Shown: one piece after another, positions 42,953 through 50,244 of the stretch
How the letters are laid out: each line of letters starts with the position of its first letter
How positions within the stretch are numbered: position 1 is the stretch's first letter
Assembly (NCBI GenBank): GCA_021768625.1
Contig: JAETUM010000007.1
Location: forward strand, 1 to 64,000
Reading direction: 5' to 3'
Length of the DNA: 64,000 nucleotides
DNA from: Candidatus Stoquefichus sp.
Lineage (GTDB): Bacteria; Bacillota_I; Bacilli_A; Erysipelotrichales; Coprobacillaceae
Made by a program: the position numbers and the translations under genes
Notes under the pieces: model-generated
What the model saw: the letters and a program-made list of their open reading frames with translations, nothing else
Told to the model about the DNA's origin: nothing
Databases searched by the model: none

Positions 42953-44057
42953 TTTTTCAAGTATTTATAATGAAGATAATGAGAATATAGAAATATTAAG
43001 TAGTGAAGATTTTGAATTTGAGAGTATTGTAGAGAGAATGAAAAATGATCTAACTAATCCAACAAGTAAAATTGAAGGTTCGTTTGCTATGGATGTGATT
43101 CAAGCTGTTGCGATGGAAATATCAAGAGCTGTCACAATGAGAGTAATTGATTATATGGATCAAATGATGCTTGATACATCTGAAGGGGAATTTTTAGATA
43201 GAAAAGCATTAGATTATGGAATGGAGAGGATTCCATCTATACCTTCATCAGGATTAGTTACATTTTATGGAGCCGATGGAACAATCATTCCTGAAGGAAC
43301 TAGGGTTGAATCTGAAGAATTCACATTTGTAACTAATAATGAAGCTGTAATAATTGATGGAACAATTGATGTTCTATGTACTTGTAGTGAAGGAGGAAGT
43401 GAAACAAATATTATTGCTGAAAGTATAACAGTAATTACAGATGATATTGAGGGTTTAGATGGCTGTAATAATCAATATGCATTTAGTGGTGGAAGCGATG
43501 AAGAGGAAGATGATTATTTTAGAAATAGAATTATAGAAAGGATACAGCTTCCTATTTCTTCAGGAAACGTAAATTCTTATGTTTATTGGGCAAAACAAGT
43601 CAGTGGAGTTGGAAGTGTAAGAGTTATTCCACTATGGCATGGTCAGGGGACTGTTAAGGTTATAATTATAGGAAATGATGGTCTTTCTCCAAGTGAAGAA
43701 ACAATTTATAATGTACAAAATTTCATTGAATCTCAACGCCCTATTGGTGCATTAGTAACTGTTGAAGGTGCAAAAGCAAAGGGAATATACATAAAAGCAA
43801 ATATAGTTATAGATAGTGAATATAAGATTGAGGATATTAAGAATAATATTTTTCAATCAGTCAAAATATATTTATCAACAATAGCTTTTGACAGTAATAA
43901 TAAAAAATTGTCTTATTATCGTTTAAGTGATCTTATTTTTTCTGTTACAGGGGTAAGTGATATTATAGATTATACTATTAATAATTCTAATCAATCTATA
44001 ATGGCAAATGATGATGAGTTTTTTGAACTTGAGGAAGTGATTTTAAATGAGAATTGA
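42945..44057 (+). CDS. Baseplate J protein (XkdT-like)
   Basis: 370 aa from the ATG at 42945. TPQ-free N-terminus, a DQMMLDTSEGEFLDRKALDYG helix, beta-sandwich middle and the C-terminal GVSDIIDYTINN strand, as in gpJ of P2/XkdT. Wedge component; overlaps genes on both sides. Confidence 0.9.
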   Translation: MDDFSSIYNEDNENIEILSSEDFEFESIVERMKNDLTNPTSKIEGSFAMDVIQAVAMEISRAVTMRVIDYMDQMMLDTSEGEFLDRKALDYGMERIPSIPSSGLVTFYGADGTIIPEGTRVESEEFTFVTNNEAVIIDGTIDVLCTCSEGGSETNIIAESITVITDDIEGLDGCNNQYAFSGGSDEEEDDYFRNRIIERIQLPISSGNVNSYVYWAKQVSGVGSVRVIPLWHGQGTVKVIIIGNDGLSPSEETIYNVQNFIESQRPIGALVTVEGAKAKGIYIKANIVIDSEYKIEDIKNNIFQSVKIYLSTIAFDSNNKKLSYYRLSDLIFSVTGVSDIIDYTINNSNQSIMANDDEFFELEEVILNEN

Positions 44058-44589
44058 TAGTGTATATTTTTTTCCAGAATTTATGCTAAAAAACAAAGAT
44101 GTTGATGAGGTTTTAAAGGTCTGTCAAAAAGAACTTGACAGATTTTTTAATTATCTTGAGAATTTGAGAAATCAGATGACAATATCAGAAGCTTCTTTAT
44201 ATCTTGAGAGATATGAGAGAATGTTTGGTATTGTAGTAAATAATTCTTTAAGCAATGATGAACGGATAAAACGTTTGTTAGTGAAGTTTAATACAAGAAC
44301 TAATGCAACTGTTTATACGATTAAGAAACTTGTTGAAACAATTACTGATTGTTCAGTTAAAGTTATTGAAAAATATGATGATTATGAATTTGATATTGAG
44401 ATAACTAGAAATAGAGAAACTTTTGTAAATACAACTGAAGTTGAAAAATCAATAAATATTATAAAACCATCTCACATGTCTTATAAGATGCATTTAGCAG
44501 ATAATGAAGATGTCGTAAATAAGTTTGCAGTAGCAATTGTTCATTCAAGAATGATCTGTTTTAAGGAGGTAGAAAAAGATGTCATTTAA
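44047..44589 (+). CDS. Baseplate/tail protein DUF2313 (XkdU-like, gpI)
   Basis: 180 aa, helical (LERYERMFGIVVNNSLSNDERIKRLL) then alpha/beta DFDIEITRNRETF. Follows gpJ as in PBSX, where it attaches the fibres. Confidence 0.85.
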   Translation: MRIDSVYFFPEFMLKNKDVDEVLKVCQKELDRFFNYLENLRNQMTISEASLYLERYERMFGIVVNNSLSNDERIKRLLVKFNTRTNATVYTIKKLVETITDCSVKVIEKYDDYEFDIEITRNRETFVNTTEVEKSINIIKPSHMSYKMHLADNEDVVNKFAVAIVHSRMICFKEVEKDVI

Positions 44590-45916
44590 AGGTATTGTGC
44601 TTACAAATCAAGGAAAAATACTACTTAATAAAGCTCATGAAAGTAAGATATTTAAACTCAAATGTCTACGAATTGGTGATGGATTTTATACAGATGATCA
44701 TGAGAATTGTGAATCTGTTGTTCATTCACTGTTTGATGTTCCAATTAATATAAATCGTGAAAATAATAAAATTATTATTGATGCAGATGTTATTAATTAT
44801 GAGCAAGAAGAGTGCTATATGAGAGAAATAGCAATAATTGCATTAGATGAAAATAATAATGAAATTGTCTACGCTTACGATAATGCAGGGAATGATGCAG
44901 AAATTTTAGCAAGAAGTAGTCAGGTGATTTATGAAACAAGACTTCGATTTTATTTCATAATTGAAAATGATATATCTGTTCATATTTCAGTTTCTAGTAA
45001 TATGTATGCTTTGAATGCAGATTTACAAGTTTTAAATAGCAAGTTAGATAAAATGGTACTTCATCCTAATTTGATTATTAATGCAGATTTTTCTAATTGT
45101 ATAAATCAAAGAGCCATGAATGAATATGGCCAAATGGGTGATGGAACAACTCAATTAAAAACTTATTACACTATTGATAGATGGTGTAAGGGACATGAAA
45201 CAACATCTATTATTGTTTGTGATGATTATGTAAGATTTAAAAGTAGAGTTGGAACAGATCAAGCAACGTTTGGACAGGCTTTAGAGTTCCCAAAAATGTA
45301 TGCAGGTAAAACATTAACATTGTCTTGTAAGATTAAAGAAATAGTAGGATCAGTAGAGTTTGGATTATTTTATGGATCTAATAATTATCTTTCAAAACCA
45401 TCATTGAATAGCATTAATATTAATGCCACTGGAATACATCATGTTACTGTAAGAGTACCAGAAAATTTTAATGAAGATTTATTAGTTGTATTATTTTATA
45501 TGCATAATGAACTTAATCAAGGAGATTATGTTGACATTGAATGGGTTAAGCTAGAACATGGTGAAGTAGCAACACCATTTATTCCTAGATTAAGAGGAGA
45601 GGAGCTACAATTGTGTCAAAGATTTTATGAAAACTTTTTACACAGTATGTATTGTATTGTTCCAACAAACACTAGCAAAGTAGCAACACCTTTGATGGGA
45701 TTTAAAGTTAAAAAGAGAACTATTCCCAAAGTTACAACTGAGGGATTCTATTCTCATACTAACTCAGCTACTAAGCTTGCTGCAGAACAAGAAAGTGTAG
45801 TTGTTAGTACAAACGGAATAACATATATACAGCTAACAGAGGCTGTTGGAGCCACAATGTGTTATGTTAAAAATTTAGAGATTGACTCTGAGATATATTT
45901 TAACTGTTCTTTTTAA
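44579..45916 (+). CDS. Tail fibre / receptor-binding protein
   Basis: 445 aa. N-terminal attachment domain (FKGIVLTNQGKILLNKAHES, LRIGDGFYT, YMREIAIIALDE) of the tail-collar type, a short coiled linker (~155), and a C-terminal carbohydrate-binding-like beta domain starting NLIINADFSNCINQRA. It probably determines host range. No separate fibre-assembly chaperone is seen. Confidence 0.85.
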   Translation: MSFKGIVLTNQGKILLNKAHESKIFKLKCLRIGDGFYTDDHENCESVVHSLFDVPININRENNKIIIDADVINYEQEECYMREIAIIALDENNNEIVYAYDNAGNDAEILARSSQVIYETRLRFYFIIENDISVHISVSSNMYALNADLQVLNSKLDKMVLHPNLIINADFSNCINQRAMNEYGQMGDGTTQLKTYYTIDRWCKGHETTSIIVCDDYVRFKSRVGTDQATFGQALEFPKMYAGKTLTLSCKIKEIVGSVEFGLFYGSNNYLSKPSLNSININATGIHHVTVRVPENFNEDLLVVLFYMHNELNQGDYVDIEWVKLEHGEVATPFIPRLRGEELQLCQRFYENFLHSMYCIVPTNTSKVATPLMGFKVKKRTIPKVTTEGFYSHTNSATKLAAEQESVVVSTNGITYIQLTEAVGATMCYVKNLEIDSEIYFNCSF

Positions 45917-45981
45917 GCCCTTTATTTTGTAACGGTTTTATATAAAGTTATAATTTCTTTAAAAGAAGAGGAGGTATTATT

Positions 45982-46317
45982 ATGGAAAATACAAGTATTT
46001 TTTCTGTATTAGTTTTAATTATCATTTTTGCAGTTTTAATTCAATTTTTAGTAGATAGAATTAAAACAATTTTAGGAAAGAGATTAATGAGATATATTCC
46101 AGCAGATATCTTGTCTGCATTTCTTGGAATTATGTTTGCATTTATGTTCCAGATTGATATTTTTGTAATAGTTGGTTTATGTTCAACTATTCCTTTTGTT
46201 GGAATAGTCGTGTCAGGTTTGATTATATCAGCAGGTGCTCCAGCAATCCATGAGTTGATTGCGAACATCAGAGAACAAAGAACATTGATTCAGGATATCA
46301 ATGTTAGTGAGGAGTGA
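45982..46317 (+). CDS. Putative holin
   Basis: 111 aa with three hydrophobic segments (~7-25, ~45-65, ~68-90) and a charged C-terminus. GGAGG upstream, and the endolysin follows directly with an overlap, so a holin role is likely though no named holin family is recognised with certainty. Confidence 0.7.
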   Translation: MENTSIFSVLVLIIIFAVLIQFLVDRIKTILGKRLMRYIPADILSAFLGIMFAFMFQIDIFVIVGLCSTIPFVGIVVSGLIISAGAPAIHELIANIREQRTLIQDINVSEE

Positions 46318-46321
46318 AAAC

Positions 46322-47098
46322 ATGACAAAATATATTGCACATGCTTCGATTGATGAAAGAGGTAAAACTTCAGGTGGAAAAGCTGGAGATCAAACAAAAA
46401 AAGAAGTTTGTATAAGAAATTGGTATGATAAAACTTGGAATTATGTTTTAAGGATTAAAAATCAAAAAGTAAGATATCAATTTGCAAACAATATGATTGA
46501 TATTGCAAATAATGAATGTGTTGGATATGATCAAAGTCAGAGAAATACTTTATTAACACAAGCTATAAAAGTTAATTTTGATTTTGCAAAAATCAAAGAA
46601 AAATGTGAATGTGATTGTTCTTCTATGATAACAGTTGCTATTCTAGGTGCTATCTATAAAGTACTAGGAAAAGCACAATATGATAGGGCATATAAAGTAT
46701 TATATGCTAATAAAAATTGTAAGACTACAAGTACTTTAAGAAGTGGACTAACACAATTAGGCATGATTGATGCTTATAAGGATAAATCGTATACAAGATC
46801 TACATCAAAATCTGCTTATGGAGATATATTTATAAAAGAAGGTAGTCATGTTGTATGTTTTATCGACGATAAGAAAAAAAGAAGTGTGAAAACATCTACT
46901 ACTAATTATTATAAAAGGTATACTGGAAAGTCACTTAAAATTGATCAAGTATTTAAAAGTATAGGAGCACCTTATGGAAATGTTACAAAACGTAAACCAG
47001 TTGCTCTTAAAAATAGTTGTTCAAATTATAAAGGCTCAGCAGTACATAACCTCAAATTAATTGCATTAGCTAAACTAGGAAAATTAAAAAAAGTTTAA
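46322..47098 (+). CDS. Endolysin (NlpC/P60- or CHAP-like amidase)
   Basis: 258 aa from the ATG at 46322. The N-terminal HASIDERGKTSGGKAGDQTK and CDCSSM (probable catalytic Cys) are typical of Firmicutes phage lysins with a papain-like fold; SHVVCFIDD may carry the His. The C-terminal ~60 residues contain a TGKSLKIDQVFKSIGAPYGN segment, perhaps cell-wall binding. It degrades peptidoglycan at lysis. Confidence 0.82.
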   Translation: MTKYIAHASIDERGKTSGGKAGDQTKKEVCIRNWYDKTWNYVLRIKNQKVRYQFANNMIDIANNECVGYDQSQRNTLLTQAIKVNFDFAKIKEKCECDCSSMITVAILGAIYKVLGKAQYDRAYKVLYANKNCKTTSTLRSGLTQLGMIDAYKDKSYTRSTSKSAYGDIFIKEGSHVVCFIDDKKKRSVKTSTTNYYKRYTGKSLKIDQVFKSIGAPYGNVTKRKPVALKNSCSNYKGSAVHNLKLIALAKLGKLKKV

Positions 47099-47178
47099 GA
47101 TGATAGAGGATTGTTTTTTCAGAGCATCCTCTACAACTCCCTTCATAGCAATTCCCTTGTTTTGAAAGGAGAATATTT

Positions 47179-47931
47179 ATGAATAGTTTTATACCTTGGA
47201 TTGGTGGAAAAAAATTATTAAGAAATGAAATTTTGAAAAGATTTCCTGATGAAGTACCATCTAAATATGTTGAAGTGTTCGGTGGTGCTGGTTGGGTTCT
47301 GTTTGCTAAAGAGTCCTTAAGTAAACAACAAGAAATATTCAACGATTACAACAGTGAGTTAATTAATCTATATAGATGTGTTAAATATCATTCAGAAGAA
47401 CTCAAAAAAGAGTGTGATTATCTTTTAAATTCTAGAGAGATATTTAATTCATACAAAGAACAGATTACCACAAGAGGATTAACAGATATTCAAAGAGCAG
47501 CGAGATATTTATATCTTATAAAGATTTCTTTTGGTGCAGATGGGAAAACATTTGGTTGTACTAATAGAAACATATATTATGCAGTTGATATGTTACGAGA
47601 AGTTAGTGAAAGATTAAGAAAAGTTACAATTGAAAATCAATCTTATGAAAGGCTTATAAAACATTATGATAATGAAAATGTATTGTTTTATATTGATCCT
47701 CCATATTATCAAACGGAAAAATATTATGGTGATTTATTTAATATAGAAGATCATGAAAGATTGAATAACATTCTTATTAATCTAAAAGGCAAGTTTATAC
47801 TTTCTTATAATGATTGTGATTATATAAGAGAATTATATAAAGGATTTTATATAGAAGAGATTTCAAGGAATCATAATTTAAAATCGAATGGTGAAAAGTA
47901 TAAAGAATTGATTATTAGAAATTTCAAGTAG
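47179..47931 (+). CDS. D12-class DNA adenine methylase (Dam-like)
   Basis: 250 aa. The SAM site PWIGGKKLLRNEI and FGGAGWVLF (motif I), and the catalytic DPPYY (motif IV) are present, in the order of D12/Dam enzymes that usually methylate GATC. No restriction gene accompanies it, so it probably protects phage DNA or modulates transcription. An 8-bp hairpin TAGAGGAT / ATCCTCTA (47104-47133) lies between it and the endolysin gene, after which AAAGGAG starts the gene. Confidence 0.88.
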   Translation: MNSFIPWIGGKKLLRNEILKRFPDEVPSKYVEVFGGAGWVLFAKESLSKQQEIFNDYNSELINLYRCVKYHSEELKKECDYLLNSREIFNSYKEQITTRGLTDIQRAARYLYLIKISFGADGKTFGCTNRNIYYAVDMLREVSERLRKVTIENQSYERLIKHYDNENVLFYIDPPYYQTEKYYGDLFNIEDHERLNNILINLKGKFILSYNDCDYIRELYKGFYIEEISRNHNLKSNGEKYKELIIRNFK

Positions 47932-48011
47932 AATAACAATTTAAGTTATTTTATAACAAAAGAACATTATTATATGACATAGTGATAAAATCCATTAAAA
48001 GGGGAATTGCT

Positions 48012-48215
48012 ATGTCAATCAAAATTCATTTAGCAGAAATGCTTGGTAAGAGAAAAATGTCACAAGCAGAACTTGCTAGAAGAACTGATATTCGACCTAA
48101 CACAATCAATGAGTATTATTGGGAATTAGTAGAAAGGATTAATCTGGAGCATTTAGAAAAAATTTGTAATGTTTTAGATTGTCAAATTGGTGAGTTGTTA
48201 GAAATAGAAAAATAG
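48012..48215 (+). CDS. XRE-family small regulator at the phage right end
   Basis: 67 aa from the ATG at 48012 (AGGGGAATTGCT). KMSQAELARRTDIRPNTINEYYW and LEKICNVLDCQIGELLEI give a YozG/Cro-like helix-turn-helix. Last phage gene; may control the methylase or lysogeny genes in cargo fashion. Confidence 0.8.
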   Translation: MSIKIHLAEMLGKRKMSQAELARRTDIRPNTINEYYWELVERINLEHLEKICNVLDCQIGELLEIEK

Positions 48216-48256
48216 TGTTTTATTTGACTTTCAAAGTTCATTTAAAACACTTTTTT
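48214..48256 (+). terminator. Terminator at the phage right end
   Basis: AGTGTTTTA / TAAAACACT, inner ACTTT / AAAGT, then six T residues. It overlaps the stop of the XRE gene and ends late transcription before the host. Confidence 0.88.
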
Positions 48257-48347
48257 CTATTTGTTTTCTTGAAAGGTAAATAGTAAAATAGTTGGAAATA
48301 AAATAATATGAAAAAAGGTTTTTGAAAGTTTTTTTTAAAAAGATAAT

Positions 48348-48393
48348 TTGTATTTTATTTGCAACTTTTTTGCAATTTGTCTGCAACATTACA
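48348..48393. repeat. Phage right end with phased TTGCA repeats
   Basis: Read inward from the end: TGTAAT, then GTTGCA, TTGCA and GTTGCA spaced about 10-11 bp, followed by AAATAAAATACAA, which resembles AAATAGAATACAA near the left end (one mismatch). The helical phasing suggests binding sites for the transposase on one DNA face. Confidence 0.5.
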
Positions 48394-48398
48394 GTTTT
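48394..48398 (+). repeat. Right target-site duplication GTTTT
   Basis: Second copy of the 5-bp duplication next to the terminal CA of the phage. Confidence 0.9.
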
Positions 48399-49083
48399 TA
48401 TAGATAATAGTGAAACGACAGCTTCTGCTATAAAGGTATTAAAGGGAAAACATAAAATAAAAATTCAATTTAATTATGATAATAAGAAATATAAATATGA
48501 AAAAGAAATAAATGTTAAAGAATTATTTGGAGGCTTATCAGATAAACAGTTGTTATCTCTAGCAAAGAAGTATTATAAAAGAGCATATTATTTAAGTGAT
48601 TATGAAGAAGCTATTACAACAAATGAAAATGATACAAAATATTATGACTTATGTCATAGAATTTTAACCTATGATGGAAAGAAAGTATCATCAAAAAAAG
48701 ATTTACAAAATGTGTATTATCAGTTTTTTGACAAAAGTGTTCCTTTTGAACAAGCATATGTTTATACATATGTTCAGTATTATGATGGGAAGCCATATCA
48801 TATGCTAGCAGAAGGATCGTTAGAAGGAGTTGGAGACTTAACTTATTACAAGGTTACTCGTATCAAAAAGAAAACAGAGAATACTATAGTATTTAATGTT
48901 GAACTTAAATTGGAAAATATTTCATATATAAAAAAAGGTAGTAATATAGTGATTTTAGATAGTCCAATAATATCTAAAAAATATAATGATGAATTTACTA
49001 TGAGATATGTTGATGGTAAATGGAAGGTTAGTCAATTTAAGATGAGAGGAAGAGGGGATTGGGATTTTTATAAAAAATATTAA
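48399..49083 (+). pseudogene. Host anchored-protein gene, 3' part, separated by the prophage
   Basis: Continues the gene broken at 15076: VF/IDNSETTASA and KGKHKIKIQFNYD align with VFIDNKEQSLKT and KGNHSIKIEFDYD of the paralogue at 13343. The remaining ~190 residues are a helical-beta module (DKQLLSLAKKYYKRAYYLSD) not shared with that paralogue. A TTG at 48322 inside the phage end could start a 253-aa hybrid with a hydrophobic leader, but it has a poor ribosome site. Confidence 0.88.
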
Positions 49084-49115
49084 AATATATTAATAAATAG
49101 AATGGAGGAGATATT

Positions 49116-50222
49116 ATGAAACATAAGTTTTTAAAAAGTATTTTAATTTGTACCACACTTGCAATTGGGACAATGGTTATGAGTCCATTAGAAACAAATA
49201 TTATACAAACTGTTGAAGCAAAATCAAATATTAAGCTTAATGTTAAAAGTAAATCAATTTATAAGGGTAAAACATATACACTTAAGGTACAAGGAACAAA
49301 GAAGAAAGTAAAATGGTCAAGTTCAAATAAGAAAGTAGCAACAGTTAATTCAAAAGGAAAAGTAACTGCTAAGAAAAAGGGATCATGTTATATATATGCA
49401 AAGGTATCTGGAAAAAAATTAAAATGTAAGATAACTGTAAAAAACAAACCAAGTTCATATGTTTCAAATTTAACATTTGGAAAAACTTATAAAAATTTTG
49501 ATATTACTGGTGATAAAAAGAATGACACTATAAAACTTTATAAACATAAAATAACTGGATATGATGAGTTCTATAACTATGACAAGGTCATTGTTTATGT
49601 TAATGGGAAGCAAAAGATTCTATCTGTAAAAAATGGTAAAAGCTTATCAATGGAAGCGAAACTTATTAAATTAAATAATAAGATATTTCTATTAATTAAT
49701 GGATACGCTGAAAATTATTGTGATAATTGGCAAGTTCTTTATCAATATAAGAATAGTAAATTTGTAAAAGCGTATGATTTTAAAAATATTACATCTAAAT
49801 ATGGATATGCTCCTCATACATCTATTGCTAAAGTATCAGAGAACAAGATATATGTAGAACATTCTTTAATAAGTGATTCTTTGGGTTGTGTAAATTTTCA
49901 ATATATTTATCAATATAAAAATGAAAAAGTATCTAGAACTTCTAATACAGCTAATGTCAGTTGGGAAGGAGTAAATGATGATTATCAATCAGTAAAATAT
50001 GGTACTATGGCAGTTAATAAAACTATGTATACTTCACCTACAAGTCATAAGAAGAAAGGTGTCATTAAAAAAGGAACCAAGGTAAAACCTACAAAAATAT
50101 ATATGACAGGTAGTCAAATATATATTCAACTAAAAACAAAATCAGGAAAGACAGGATGGGTAAAAGGAGTTAAAGGTATTCATAGTAATCCTTTAATTAA
50201 AGAAAGTTTATTTGTAGGGTAA
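49116..50222 (+). CDS. Secreted protein with Big2 and SH3-like domains
   Basis: 368 aa: signal peptide (KSILICTTLAIGTMVMS, cleavage near VEAKS), a Big2 immunoglobulin-like domain (~38-112, VKWSSSNKKVATVNSKGKVT), a beta-propeller-like middle and a C-terminal bacterial SH3-like domain (GTKVKPTKIYMTGSQIYIQL). SH3 and Big2 modules bind cell wall or surface polymers. GGAG precedes the ATG. Same secreted cluster as the split gene. Confidence 0.75.
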   Translation: MKHKFLKSILICTTLAIGTMVMSPLETNIIQTVEAKSNIKLNVKSKSIYKGKTYTLKVQGTKKKVKWSSSNKKVATVNSKGKVTAKKKGSCYIYAKVSGKKLKCKITVKNKPSSYVSNLTFGKTYKNFDITGDKKNDTIKLYKHKITGYDEFYNYDKVIVYVNGKQKILSVKNGKSLSMEAKLIKLNNKIFLLINGYAENYCDNWQVLYQYKNSKFVKAYDFKNITSKYGYAPHTSIAKVSENKIYVEHSLISDSLGCVNFQYIYQYKNEKVSRTSNTANVSWEGVNDDYQSVKYGTMAVNKTMYTSPTSHKKKGVIKKGTKVKPTKIYMTGSQIYIQLKTKSGKTGWVKGVKGIHSNPLIKESLFVG

Positions 50223-50244
50223 ATTTATGTAGGAGGAACAATAT

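Larger units (their letters stand above)
15077..48393 (+). mobile_element. Complete Mu-like transposable prophage, 33.3 kb
   Basis: Ends are TGTAAT... and ...ATTACA, a 6-bp inverted repeat with the TG/CA termini of Mu-family elements, flanked by GTTTT duplications. Inside are MuA (DDE transposase), MuB (AAA+ target ATPase), GemA- and Mor-like regulators and Mu gp27-like small terminase, then a head of SPP1/Mu F type and a PBSX/Xkd-like contractile tail with holin and endolysin. No structural or replication gene appears broken, so the phage may be inducible. There is no integrase and no tRNA target. Confidence 0.95.

Noticed and set aside
15077-48393. CRISPR-like or tRNA features within the prophage
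   Set aside because: No regularly spaced repeats and no cloverleaf were seen; the three spaced motifs are too far apart and differ in flanks.
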